Positions 21,754 to 32,361 of a stretch of DNA of 64,000 bases are shown in pieces. Each line of letters begins with the position of its first letter. Position 1 is the stretch's first letter. The stretch comes from Costus lasius. Lineage: Eukaryota > Streptophyta > Magnoliopsida > Zingiberales > Costaceae. The DNA is taken from assembly GCA_027563935.2 (NCBI GenBank), contig CM050453.2:87952665-88016664 (forward strand), in the 5' to 3' direction. The notes beneath the pieces were generated by a model that searched no databases, had not been told where the DNA came from, and was given only the letters and a program-made list of their open reading frames with translations. The translations under genes were made by a program, and so were the position numbers.

Positions 21754-24700
21754 TTAACACGTGTCATCCCAAATGAATGGAGCACTCTTCTTTGTTAGTT
21801 TCGAAAAGGGATGGGTTCTCCCGGATAAATTGGAAATGAACCTCCTAATATAAGCTAGCCGTCCTTGAAAGGATCTAAGCTCCTTAAGATTCTTTGGAGG
21901 TGGCATGTTTTTAATTGAACATATCTTCGCGGGATCAATTTTAATTCTTTTGTGTTTGACCACGAAACCCAGGAATTTTCTAGATGATACTCCGAACGCG
22001 TATTTGAATGGGTTCATCTTGAGGCTGTACTTACGGATGCGAGTGAACACGGTCCTCAAATCCTGACAGTGCTCTGCTCTAGATCGCGACTTAACCACCA
22101 AATCATCGACATAGCACTCGACGAGTTTGTGGATTAAATCGTCGAAGATTTTGGTCATGGCACGTGGATACGTTGCCCCAGCATTCTTTAACCCAAACGG
22201 CATGACGGTATAGCAAAAAATGCCGATAGGCGTACGAAATGCAGTGTGCTTCTCATCTTCGGGTGCCATTTTAATTTGATTGTAGCCAGATGACCCATCC
22301 ATAAACGAGAACACTTCAAAGTTTGACACCGAATCGATCATCACTTCTGTCACAGGGAGTGGAAAATCGTCCTTGGGACATGCATTATTCAAGTCTCTGA
22401 AATCCACGCAGATTCGGATTTGCCCATTTTTCTTCTTTACGGGGACAATACTTGCTATCCAATCAGCGTATTTCTCCTCTCTTATAAAACCCGCCTCGAT
22501 TAGTTTCTTTATTTCGAGGGTAATTTGCTCCTCAAGCACTATCCTCATTCTTCTCAGTGCTTGCTTCACCGGAGTGATATCAGGACTGATCGATAAATTA
22601 TGGACAGCGACCTCCGGGCTCAGGCCCGGCATCTCTTTATATGTCCACGCAAAGCAATCGCTAAACTCGTGGAGGAGTGCTTCCAGCTGGCCCTTTTCAT
22701 GTTGAGAGAGTTGTGCACTTATGTAGGTGGGCCTAACATCCTCTTCCGATCCGAGATTGACCTCAATCAACTCGTCGCAGGTGGTCTGCCCCCCATCTTC
22801 CAGTTCTTTTGGTGCCCTCTTGAATTCTTCATTTCCTTGTTCCATTGCGCATGCTTCGCCTATTGTCACCATATTGCAAGTATATGAATGAAACATAAGA
22901 GCTTCTTCATTTGGTTCTATATACCCTAAACCGCGGGTGCTGGAGATCTTCCCATTTGGTAATGTGATATTTCGTGAACTCGGGTTCCACAACTTTTCAA
23001 ATTGGCGTAACTCACTCTTTGAATGAGGCTTCAAACAACCATACTTTTTTATGAGATTTTTTAAGCTCGGGGGGTAATAAGCAAATGGGGGGACTTCGAT
23101 AAGTTGCGTTGACTCTGGGTCATTTTCTTTATTCGTCCTGACGTGATGAATTTCATCTGACTGATAGAAGTGTATGAGTTTATGAACAAAGAGCCTTCCT
23201 TTTGCGCATTCCCTCTTGCTAGGAACAATAAAGGTCTTCATCTCTATAACTTGCGATGCGTTCAGGGGGGTGAAACCCTTAAGATAGCCTTGAGGAACTC
23301 TTAAAATTCCTACCTCATATCCTGTCATATTTTGTCGTGTTGTTAGTCTTTGCGACCAACCTTCCTTCTCATGAGTTTCAACCACGTCACACGCAGACGC
23401 TGAACAGTCACTCGCTTCTGACTCGGAGTCACTTCCAAAATGGGGACATGCGGACAAAGTTGTCTTCTTTAGTTTAGAGATGATCGAGTTCTGTAGTGTT
23501 GATTTCGCAGGCTGCGTTGTCGATCCAATGAAATAATGTGCATCTTCATATTTAACTTCATGCACTGAGAAGGGCTGGATGTCCCCATCGATACGCTCTT
23601 CCCTACCTTCCTTCAGGTATTTCAAGCATTGGTGTAAGGTAGAGGGGATTATGTGATTCTCATGCAGCCAAGGTCTCCCGAGCAACGCCTTGTATGATGT
23701 ATCAGTGTCGATAACGTGGAATTTAACTTCGGTTTTTAAATCATCGAGCTGCAATGGTAAATATATAGAGCCTAAAGCCTTCTGGCTATTTTTATTGAAC
23801 CCTTGGATGACAACTTTTTTGGCTGTTAAATTATGGACGCCTAAAGAAAGGCTTTTTAAGGTCCGCAAGGTTATGAGGTTAACCGACGACCCTGGATCAA
23901 CTAAGATTCTGCTTATCTTTATTCCTTCCACATCCCCGGTCACATAAAGCGGTCGATTATGCTGTGACGTTCCCAATAGCATGTCATCATCATTGAAAGT
24001 AATGGACGATGTAGCGTACGTACTTAATGCCTCCTTTATATCAGCCTCCACGAAGAATGCTTGAAATTTTTGAGGGTTTTGCAGGGCGTAAATAAGAACA
24101 TCCCTCAGTTCTTGTGACATCATCAAAGCATCATATATGCTGAGGAGGGCGGGGACCTTCCTCAAATGCGACAGTATATTATATTCAGAAGAGGATAGCT
24201 TTAGTGGGAGTACCGCATCGCCGTCCACTTCCTGTGTTTCAATTTGCTTTCCTTTGAATTTTTCCTTTTCTTTGTCTATCGTACGTCCTATTATGACCTT
24301 ACCGCTTCTAAGATTCATTTGGCATGATTCGTTTATTTGCTTACTTCTTTCAACGGCAGGTGCTTCCTCATATAAGTAGGCAGGTAAGACCTCATCATCG
24401 GAGTCACTTCCCAGGTTAATCGCGTTACAGACACCCATCCTTGCGATAGTGACGGCTTCAACATTGTCAGTTTTGTTTTCTTTCGGGGACTCCGAGATCA
24501 CCGATATCATCCTACAGGATTCTACCTCGTACTCTTCATCTTCCAAGTCATTTTCCAGGAGTCCTTCCCACACCTCTTCAGTGATGTAGTGGTGAAGTTT
24601 TATAGGCTCAGGCATTTCTTGCACATACTCTTCAAGCGAGTCGATGTATTCTTTGAGATCGCTCTTTTCTTGCGCCTTAGTTGAGAAGGCCACTTTCTTA

Positions 24701-25278
24701 TTTTTGTTCTTCAATTGAGGGTTCTTCTTCTTTTTCCTTTGACTTTCCCTTGTTGGTGGACGAGGTCTTGGCGATACGTATCGTGGGGACAAAGAGTCTT
24801 TCCATACTATGCCTAGTATCTGTTGTAATTTTTGGAGGAGTCGCAACGTCCTTTTTGACACCACGGTATTCCACTCCTGGTCTTCTACAGGCGCCGGATC
24901 TATTCTTGTTTGAATAAAATCAACCTCCTCGGTTTGGGTTTCATTCAAAACCTGTTTCGACAGAGTTATCTTTCCTGTCTTAAATTGTTTCTTCACCCAA
25001 TCTTTGAAAATATAGCAGTCTTCTATTGTGTGCCCCAGTACGCGATGGTAAGGGCAAAAGTTGGGATCGTTAGTCTTATTACTTTCTTCAGGGCATTTCG
25101 GCTCTGGTAATTGTAAGCCATTCTTCAGAGCGTCCCTAAAAATTTTCATCGTCTTTTCTCTTTTGAACGAATAGATTTTATTCTTTCTCTCTTCAAGGGT
25201 CAATGGCTTGCCCCGGCTATTTTCGCCAAGTGTTGGCGCTTTTTCGATCCGAGGTATGTTTGCATTATGAACTTCCAC
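21754..25278 (-). CDS. Tat element: gag zinc knuckle, protease, reverse transcriptase
   Basis: 1174 codons. The start resembles the end of gag, with a knuckle-like CPYHRVLGHTIEDC near residue 100. The aspartic protease has its active site at LVDPGSSVNL (about residue 461) and ALLGRPWLHE after it. Reverse transcriptase fills about 890-1140: VPVKKKNGQIRICVDFRDLN, FSFMDGSSGYNQIKM, FCYTVMPFGLKNAGATY and the catalytic YVDD (about 1056), then FLGFVV. The frame stops with TAA at about 21753, in the first RNase H linker (IWDDTC, stop). Between RT and the next ORF the frame is otherwise open, so two nonsense codons (about 21753 and 21533) are the only breaks there. No intron between protease and RT is needed to read it. 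Confidence 0.9.
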   Translation of the reverse strand: MEVHNANIPRIEKAPTLGENSRGKPLTLEERKNKIYSFKREKTMKIFRDALKNGLQLPEPKCPEESNKTNDPNFCPYHRVLGHTIEDCYIFKDWVKKQFKTGKITLSKQVLNETQTEEVDFIQTRIDPAPVEDQEWNTVVSKRTLRLLQKLQQILGIVWKDSLSPRYVSPRPRPPTRESQRKKKKNPQLKNKNKKVAFSTKAQEKSDLKEYIDSLEEYVQEMPEPIKLHHYITEEVWEGLLENDLEDEEYEVESCRMISVISESPKENKTDNVEAVTIARMGVCNAINLGSDSDDEVLPAYLYEEAPAVERSKQINESCQMNLRSGKVIIGRTIDKEKEKFKGKQIETQEVDGDAVLPLKLSSSEYNILSHLRKVPALLSIYDALMMSQELRDVLIYALQNPQKFQAFFVEADIKEALSTYATSSITFNDDDMLLGTSQHNRPLYVTGDVEGIKISRILVDPGSSVNLITLRTLKSLSLGVHNLTAKKVVIQGFNKNSQKALGSIYLPLQLDDLKTEVKFHVIDTDTSYKALLGRPWLHENHIIPSTLHQCLKYLKEGREERIDGDIQPFSVHEVKYEDAHYFIGSTTQPAKSTLQNSIISKLKKTTLSACPHFGSDSESEASDCSASACDVVETHEKEGWSQRLTTRQNMTGYEVGILRVPQGYLKGFTPLNASQVIEMKTFIVPSKRECAKGRLFVHKLIHFYQSDEIHHVRTNKENDPESTQLIEVPPFAYYPPSLKNLIKKYGCLKPHSKSELRQFEKLWNPSSRNITLPNGKISSTRGLGYIEPNEEALMFHSYTCNMVTIGEACAMEQGNEEFKRAPKELEDGGQTTCDELIEVNLGSEEDVRPTYISAQLSQHEKGQLEALLHEFSDCFAWTYKEMPGLSPEVAVHNLSISPDITPVKQALRRMRIVLEEQITLEIKKLIEAGFIREEKYADWIASIVPVKKKNGQIRICVDFRDLNNACPKDDFPLPVTEVMIDSVSNFEVFSFMDGSSGYNQIKMAPEDEKHTAFRTPIGIFCYTVMPFGLKNAGATYPRAMTKIFDDLIHKLVECYVDDLVVKSRSRAEHCQDLRTVFTRIRKYSLKMNPFKYAFGVSSRKFLGFVVKHKRIKIDPAKICSIKNMPPPKNLKELRSFQGRLAYIRRFISNLSGRTHPFSKLTKKSAPFIWDDTC

Positions 25279-25291
25279 CCTCTTGCTTTTG

Positions 25292-26827
25292 CTAGCAGCG
25301 TTTGTATAGGCGATCTTGGGAGTAATCTTTTCTCCTCTTTGTATCTGCCAGATCCGCGATCGTAATCTTATCGCTTACCGAAGCAAACTTCATCCTGAAG
25401 GTTTCCTCCATATCAGCCCAGGTTCCGATAACTTCATTCTCCAGGGAGTAATACCACTCAAAGGCAACCCCTGAGAGACTTTGTGGAAATTGCCGGAGCA
25501 ATAAGGCGTCGTTGCCGCCAGTGTTCCCACAAGTCGCGACGAAATGGGCTAAGTGCTGGTCAGGGTTTCCTATTCCATTAAACATCTTACAGTGCGGTAT
25601 GATGTACCCTTTGGGGTAAGGGATATCATCGTATACAGCTGGGTAAGGTCTCCCTCGCCTCCTTCGCGGAGCAATTTTGGTTCCCTCCATTTGCTTCAGC
25701 TGGTCCATCACCAGTTCTTGTACTTCCTTCCTAGTTAAGGTGATGGCCTCGTCATTTGACTGAGCTGGTAAAGAAGATGTTGCCGGAGCGTTATTTTGTT
25801 CCCGCGATGATTGTTCTTGGCGTAACATCATCTCTTGCGTCTTTGCAAGAGCACTAGTCACCTCTTCAAACTTCGCCATGAGGATGCCCATGTCGTTATC
25901 CCTCTTCTTGAGTTGCCTCTTGAGGTCGGCGATAGCTTCATCTCTATGATCATGATTAGTGGTCATGACAGGTTCTTCCTCTTCCTCTTCCTCTTCGAAA
26001 ATTTCTTGGTGTAAAGGGGTCGCTCCTGGTTCATATCGTTGAACAGGCTCCTGGATTACAATAGAGGCCAACTTTTTACCCTTGGCTTTCCTTGCCATGG
26101 TCCGAAGGGTATCCTCCTCAAAATTAGAGCCGGCCTCCCGTGCATGTTCCACCATTCGTATCGTATGGATTGTATACCCCTTTATCTCCTTATGGCTAGT
26201 CTTGAAACACCTTTCCTTTCTTTTCATATTCTTTTGAGCCTTTTTGTAGGCCTCATAAACCCTTTGAGATATCGTCTTTTGAGCAGTGATATTCTTAGGT
26301 TTTGGGTGAGGCCTGTTCTGTACGTGGGTTCGCAACCGCAGTCCCTCTATCAGGTTAGAGTTTCTCGTAACTGACAGAAGTGGCGCAAATTTGTTTGTTA
26401 CGGCGGTTTCTGTTTTAGCAGCAGAATGGTTACGCCTTACAGGGATTAGGCGACCTTGTCTAGAAAGCCTAGCCTTCTTCTTCCTTAAGGCTTGTCGTTC
26501 CTGCTTCCTTGTCTTCTCAGGGTTTGAGAACATAGTCTGGTGGATCTTGCCCCCGTTAACAGTGAAAGATGGTTCCTCCTCTTCTTTGTTGAACATGCCC
26601 CCATTATCAGTGGATGACGGCTCTTCCTTTTTCGTGGCAGTCTCCTTCTTCTTCAGGGAGGTCTTACTCTTGATAACCGGAGTATTCTTTCCTCTGCCTT
26701 TAATGTTCTCGGAGTCTGTAAAGGGTAGATAGATGAACTCAACGTCCTCCTCCGAAATAGAGCCAAATTGAACGCCCTGCATGATTATTGATGCGTCCTC
26801 AACAAAGATGTTCAGCTTCTTTGCCAT
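25292..26827 (-). CDS. Tat element: gag, shortened
   Basis: 511 codons starting 113 bases from the 5' LTR. The first 280 residues are basic and low complexity with an EEEEEEEE stretch near 285; residues about 290-350 look like coiled coil; the conserved gag domain is near 395-490 (YPKGYIIPHCKMFNGIGNPD, SLSGVAFEWYYSLE, MEETFRMKF). It ends early with RLYKRC and TAG. The later gag part that usually links this domain to the zinc knuckle is absent, and the next frame (25278) opens in another phase, so an internal deletion is likely. Gag would form the particle. Confidence 0.8.
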   Translation of the reverse strand: MAKKLNIFVEDASIIMQGVQFGSISEEDVEFIYLPFTDSENIKGRGKNTPVIKSKTSLKKKETATKKEEPSSTDNGGMFNKEEEEPSFTVNGGKIHQTMFSNPEKTRKQERQALRKKKARLSRQGRLIPVRRNHSAAKTETAVTNKFAPLLSVTRNSNLIEGLRLRTHVQNRPHPKPKNITAQKTISQRVYEAYKKAQKNMKRKERCFKTSHKEIKGYTIHTIRMVEHAREAGSNFEEDTLRTMARKAKGKKLASIVIQEPVQRYEPGATPLHQEIFEEEEEEEEPVMTTNHDHRDEAIADLKRQLKKRDNDMGILMAKFEEVTSALAKTQEMMLRQEQSSREQNNAPATSSLPAQSNDEAITLTRKEVQELVMDQLKQMEGTKIAPRRRRGRPYPAVYDDIPYPKGYIIPHCKMFNGIGNPDQHLAHFVATCGNTGGNDALLLRQFPQSLSGVAFEWYYSLENEVIGTWADMEETFRMKFASVSDKITIADLADTKRRKDYSQDRLYKRC

Positions 26828-26915
26828 TGCTGTGTAGAACCAGAGAAATATAAGAACAAGGATGTGAAATCTTTGTGTCGCGTAATATAGATCTCAAAGA
26901 TGAAAGGAGAAGCCA

Positions 26916-26934
26916 GGTCCCACCGGGCGTGCCA
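26916..26934 (-). other. Primer binding site of the Tat element
   Basis: Minus strand TGGCACGCCCGGTGGGACC, starting with TGG as the complement of a tRNA 3' CCA end, five bases from the 5' LTR. The same type of site is known from Tat-lineage elements. I cannot name the tRNA with certainty. Confidence 0.65.
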
Positions 26935-27356
26935 GAATTTGTGGAGTCAAAATTGTTACATTAGAAATGTAATGTGACCGCTTGCAAATTCACCTTAAAT
27001 CAATAAGGCTTTTTGTTAATAGGCTCTAGCTTCCAATGAGCGCAAGCGCTCATTGTTAATTACCCCTAAAATTAGGGAACCTTTGATTAAGAGATCTATA
27101 ACACGCAACAAAATAAGAAAGGCAGAGTCAAATGACATCATTCATGAATTTAATTTGACATGATACATAAGATGATAAGGAAAAAGAGCTTTCATCAAAC
27201 ATAGATGGTTTGTGTTTGTCGAACTTTAGCCTTGTGATGGCGTATTGGGTGATACCCGGCCTAGGCGGTACAACGTTATATCGAGGAATTATGCCCCGAT
27301 GGTAAACATCGACGTACGCACTTCCCAAATGATATTTCATTGTAATGCATTAAGGC

Positions 27357-27812
27357 ACGTTGGATATTGGAATTGAAAAGCCTTGTGGCGTATTGGGTAA
27401 TTTGATTCGGAAATCTACCCATCCTTGAGGCATATTGGATAATTTGACTTGGAAGTTTATCCGGCCTTGCGGCGTGTTGGATGGTTTGATTTGAAAAATT
27501 ATCCGGCCTCGCGGCGTATTGGATAATTTAACTTGGAATTTATCCGGCCTCGTGGCGTGTTGGATAATTTGATTTGGAATTTATCCGGCCACGTGGCGTG
27601 TTGGATAATTTGATTTGGAATTTATCCAGCCTCGCGGCGTATTGGATAATTTGATTTGGAATTTATCCAGCCTCGCGGCGTGTTGGATAATTTGACTTGG
27701 AATTTATCCGGTCTTGCAACGTGATAGATAATTTGGTTTGCTTTGCGGCGTATCGGATAATTAAATTTGGGGAAATTACCCGGCCTTGCGGCGTGTTGGA
27801 TAATTTGATTTT
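27357..27812. repeat. 41-bp tandem array in the 5' LTR
   Basis: Copy of the array at 7645-8100, with the same number and order of units and a few point changes, as expected for paired LTRs. Confidence 0.85.
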
Positions 27813-30127
27813 TTTTGGACTCGATCCGGCCTAGTGAGCGTAACGCTATATCGAGGAGCTACGCCCTGATGGTAAACATCGACGTACGCGCCTCCCAAAC
27901 GATATTTCGTCACATTGTCCTAAGGCCCCGATTACATTTAGACGGCTCGTCATTAGAGCCAATAACTGATTGGATATGTTTTAAGTGGATTTTGTTTCTC
28001 CTCTTTTTAACTTTCCATATTTTAATTTATTCATTTCATTTGGAATTTTCTTTGAAAGAGTGACTAGATTATGCGGCACTGGCGTCTCTGCAAAATTGAC
28101 GATCCGTATATATAATCGTCTCTCTCTCTTTTAACATACGAGTGTCATTCTTAAGAAATTTTAATCACACCATCGATTAGGCCGACGCTAGGAAGAGCGT
28201 AGTTAATGACACCGTATGAGCCGTTTTCCCGCTATAACTTAGTGATGTAAAGTCAAAAGGTAAAGTTCCTCTCGTTGACAGTTCGAACGACACGAGGTTC
28301 CCTTCATCGCTCAGCCAACAAGCGGAGCTTGAACCAGCCATTTCGGCGACGGCAAACTGGAGAGGGGGTTCTGAATGGTTTATGCCCCGGCGATGAGGTG
28401 ATAAGGCAAAACTCTGGAGATTCATAGCGCGTCCACGGCGGCGGAGGCCATCCAGGCGCTGTCCCGGGACGAGCCCACTAGCGTCGCTCGTAGAGGAGAT
28501 AGCTCACGATTTGTTGAACGATTTGTCTTGAGTCTTATTGGAGGAAAGTCCTTTTGTCATTGAGAGCTGTTGAGGGGGTGGCAGCGGCCGCTCTTGCATC
28601 GTCAGCTTCTTGGTAGGGTGAGGGCGATGAGCCGGTCTGGGGAGAAGTCCATCAGTATTGTTCGTGACTTTGGCGAGGAAGGTGACTTCGGGTCATAACT
28701 CCACCGCCGGATCCGAGCCCTAGGAGTGGCAGGGAGATCGGGCGTCATCAGCTTCTTGGTAGGGTGAGGGCGATGGCTTCTTGAGGTATGATTCAAACGG
28801 CATGGTTTTGCTAGGGCAGATAGTGTATTTCATGCAAGGCCAAGGTTCTATCTCTGTTGATTGGTCTATGTTTTGTCACTTAATGGCAGAGTCGTGGCAA
28901 ACCCTGGTCTGGAGAAGTCGAGCTGCCAGTGGAGAAACTAGAATCGGTGTCGGGTCGGGTTTATCGTCGATCCCCCAAGCCGGCACTTCTCCTTGCTGCC
29001 CCTTTCTCGCGGTGGTGCATATTTGGCGACGAGTCACGATGAGACTTTTACCTCCCCCTTACTTTCTGTTTGCAACAGTATGGCAATGACAGGGGTTTTC
29101 CTGTAATTTATTTGCTGCTTACTCTTGTAGTGATAGATGATTCTTTCTTCGTTCAGGGTTTGGAGTAAGATCATGTTTTTTTTTTTTTTTTAACTGTTTC
29201 CTCAACCTTTTCTCTAATTAATTTCTTTGGCCATCTGTCTGGCAGTGGGCTTCTGGCGCTTTGATGCTTAGAACAACGATAAGGGGGATTTTGATAGCGG
29301 CTGGGTTTCTTTGATGCCGTGAGCTTTGGACGAGGCAGAGGAGTTATTCTCATCGTGCCGCAGCTTCTTACCCGGCTTTGAGGGGAACTGGGGAGACGTC
29401 AAGTGCGGCAAGGGTCTTTGGCAAAATTCAATAGGTATGTACTTTTCTCTCTTTTGTTCTTTTCATCTTCTCTTCTCTTCTATCCCTCGATTTTTGCATT
29501 CTCTCTTCTTCATTTTGCTGTTTTTTGTTACGGATTCCCCTGGCCTTCCTACGATTTCACCGCCTTCAAATTCTTTCTTTCACCCTTTTTTTGCTGTTTT
29601 TTTTTACGGATTCCCCTGGCCTTCCTACGATTTCACTGCCTTCAAATTCTTTCTTTCATTTTTTTGTTGCTCTCATTATTATCCCTCTCTTTTTCTTTAC
29701 GAAACTTTCTGCGTTACTTCACCCTCTCTATCATCTCTTCATCCTCGACTCATCTTTTGAGTCATCTCCTCTCCTTCCAGCCAGCTCGGCATTTCCTCCC
29801 TCTTTTTATTCGGCGTGTGCCATAAAGTGTTCAATGCGCTTTAAGCTTGAAGAAAAGAGAAATAGTGCGTGTGTGTTCTTCGTGATGCCAAGTCGCTTAA
29901 TGCGACCATGAAGCCTAAGAAATCCGAGCAATCGAAAAAGAAAGTGGTGTGTGTTCTTCGTGATGCCAGGTTGCTTAGTTCAACCATGAAGCCTAAGAAA
30001 ACCGTAAAGAGAAACTTCCCTGCGTTTACCTTCTTCTTACAGCCTTTATATTTCCTTCTCCTTCTTGTATCTCCTTACTGTTTCTCCTCCTCCTTCTCAC
30101 GATGCCTTCGGTGTTGTGCGTCTCTCC

Positions 30128-30134
30128 TTTTATA
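30128..30134 (-). promoter_or_regulatory. LTR TATA box (5' LTR)
   Basis: Same TATAAAA on the minus strand as in the 3' LTR; as part of the upstream LTR this would be the working promoter. Downstream sequence (30127 towards 26940) would then be R-U5, about 3.2 kb of leader before the primer binding site. Confidence 0.6.
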
Positions 30135-30778
30135 AACTTCCTCCTTCACGCCTTTTCCTTTTTTTTCATTATTTTTTTGTTTCTTCTGCCATGACCATTC
30201 CCTCTTATCAGCCCTTGCTGCTTCCCATGCTCGCCCCTTTCCTCCTTCCTGATTTTTTCTTTCGGCTTGTCTTATCTTCCACCTGCTTGCCCTACTTGCT
30301 CCATCCATGCGTGCCAGACTTCCTTTTCATCATACGTCCTCTTGTCCTTGGTGCCTGCTACTTTGATACTTTGATTTGGTTCGAAGTCAACATCGATTTT
30401 GACTTAGTCGTTTGGTCTTCTACAAGTCTCTCCATTCTATATGAGACCAGATTTAACTAGAGACCGTTTGGTATGCTTAATACAATCTTTTATTACTGTC
30501 TCTAGATTTTTGATTTTGCTTGCGTATGATTCCATTTATACAATCTTTGCTCAGTCATGGAGTTTCATTCTATTTAGAGATTAGTGACTTTCTGATCGAT
30601 TTACATGAATTCTTCTGTTATAGAGCTCCATTAGCTCAACACGCTTGAGCTTCAATCTAAAGTTTACTTTGGTTTACGCCTTTAAGAATTTTCTTTCATC
30701 GACTTTGTGTCCAGATGGCCTTGGATTTGTTGTCTTTGCATGCTTCTTTTGATCAGAAGGTTTAGTGGAGGTCTATGT

Positions 30779-31626
30779 TTTCCTTCATTCTAGTGACATA
30801 GTCCTTCAGGCTCGTCATTTCATCTCCACTCTTGGTGGAGTGGAACCTCAGCAACTCGGCAATCTTTGCTCTGTTCTGAGAATCCTCATGGATTCCAAGC
30901 TTGAGATTCTTTGAGAATGCCTCATAGAATTTGTTGTAATCCTCCTTGTTCTCAGCGATCTCAAAGAAGAGCTCGATGCACTTTTGACCAGGTTCTTTCG
31001 GATGACCTTAAGGATCTTGTTCTGCTGGAGCATCTCTCGTGAGATGTTTAGCGGAAGATCCTCAGAGTCAACAATGCCCTTCACAAAGCTCAAGTACTCG
31101 GGAATGATTTCTTCACAGTTTTCCATAATAAAGACACGGCGGACATAGAGTTTGACGTTGTTGAGCTTCTTTCTTGTATCAAATAGGTTAAAAGGAGCTC
31201 TCTTTGGCACAAAAGAACAGCCTTAAACTCAAGCTGACCTTCAACGGAGAAGTGCTTAACAGCCAAATATTCCTCCCAGTCATTGGTGAGACTCTTGTAG
31301 AAAGCAGCATATTCTTCCTTGGTGATTTCTTCAGGCTTCCTCATCCATATTGGCTTCTGCTTATTAACCAAAGACCATTCATGAGAAACCTCCTTGATCT
31401 TCTTCTTTTTCTTATCCTTCTCTTCCTTTTCCTTATCAACATCCTCGACCTTGCCTTCCTCAGCGTCTTTCTTGTCCTCCTCGTCCTCATCATCTGAAAT
31501 CTCCTTCTCAGTCCACAATGAGATTGGATAGCTGATGAATTCAGAGTGCTTCTTAATCAAATCCTTGAGTCGGCGTTCCTCAAGATATGCCAACTGGTCT
31601 TCCTTGAGGTAGAGGGTGATTTTGGT
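30779..31626 (-). pseudogene. Captured HSP90 fragment in U3 (5' LTR)
   Basis: Same HSP90 fragment as 11078-11934, with the same two frameshifts, differing by a few bases and lacking 12 bases in the charged linker (the KTTE codons are absent near 31506). Identical boundaries show that it was copied as part of the LTR by reverse transcription. Being in the upstream LTR, it lies before the TATA box and so would not be in the genomic RNA from this promoter, though it would be carried in U3 of the 3' LTR. Confidence 0.92.
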
Positions 31627-32027
31627 TTAGCTTGATTTCGTGTGTATGCTTGATGAACTGGTATGTACATCCCATGGGCCCCATCCAATTTTCTTCAATA
31701 ATGGTAAAAGACCATACTATAACATGATATAACACGCTCCTAAGCAACTACAGCATTTACCAATTTCTAGAATTTTCTTCTCCTGTAAATCGCATGCTAT
31801 CCATAAGGTAATTATCATCAGCTTATACCCCAGCCTCAGATGCTTCCGTCAGTACTTGGACTGCTTACATTGCATTGCTCTCCTTTTATTGTTATCTAAT
31901 GAAATGTTGGTGTCATTGAACTGTCAACTTCAAGTTGATTTTAATTAAATTACGGTGATATTCTTTTGCTAGTTTCGGGTGAAATAAGTGGCCTCAACAG
32001 ATTGCCTATAAGTGGCTCAACATAGAT

Positions 32028-32169
32028 GAGTTCAAAACCGAAGTTCAGTTGATTGCCAAACTATAACACAAAAATCTAGTACGATTGCTTGGCTGTTGCG
32101 TCGAGGAGGAGGAACGAATATTTGTTTATGAGTATATGCAAAACAAAAGCTTGGATTCTTTTGTTTTTG
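32028..32169 (+). pseudogene. RLK exon 5, second half: kinase subdomains III-V
   Basis: Continues exactly where 7227 stops once the Tat element and one TAGAT are set aside: EFKTEVQLIAKL, a TAA stop in place of the usual Q, then [34 protein letters not shown], and a donor G|GTGTGA. These are the alpha-C glutamate region and the hinge of a plant receptor-like kinase. The nonsense codon is independent of the insertion. Confidence 0.85.
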
Positions 32170-32361
32170 GTGTGACCTACTAACCTTTATTCTTTATTCT
32201 TTTTAGTTTATAGTGTGAAAATCTATTGAATATAGGATTCACATCACTAGATAAAAATTAATATGTAGGCAATCTTACAAAGTACCAAATAGCCAATACT
32301 ATATTATAATTTTCATTAAGTTTTGAAAAATAATACTAATACTATATATATATATATATAT
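32170..32361 (+). other. RLK intron, left part, ending in TA microsatellite
   Basis: AT-rich intron sequence ending in a TA run, which the copia element used as its target (TATAT at 32357-32361). Confidence 0.5.

Larger units (their letters stand above)
7228..32022 (-). mobile_element. Complete Ty3/gypsy Tat-type LTR retrotransposon, 24.8 kb
   Basis: Two long terminal repeats (7228-12330 and 26940-32022) in direct orientation enclose a minus-strand coding region, with TSD TAGAT at 7223-7227 and 32023-32027. The LTR ends read TG...CA. In transcription order: 5' LTR (26940-32022), primer binding site, gag (from 26827), protease and reverse transcriptase (25278-21754), RNase H, a second archaeal-type RNase H and integrase (21528-19444), a 7.1-kb 3' region that carries an antisense PMD gene (12424-17987), polypurine tract, 3' LTR. 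Protease-RT-RH-aRH-INT order, dual RNase H and giant size mark the Tat lineage (Ogre, Retand and relatives). Pol has two in-frame stops and gag is cut short, so this copy is not coding-competent. The LTRs differ at roughly 1 percent by eye, with a few small indels, so insertion is recent. Confidence 0.92.
26940..32022 (-). repeat. 5' LTR of the Tat element, 5.1 kb
   Basis: Same structure as 7228-12330 with scattered single-base differences, a shorter T tract and a 12-base deletion in the HSP90 linker. Starts TGTGGAGTC at 26940 and ends CTCAACA at 32022, followed by the target duplication TAGAT. As the upstream LTR in the minus direction it would drive transcription of gag and pol from the TATA box at 30134-30128. 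Confidence 0.92.
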
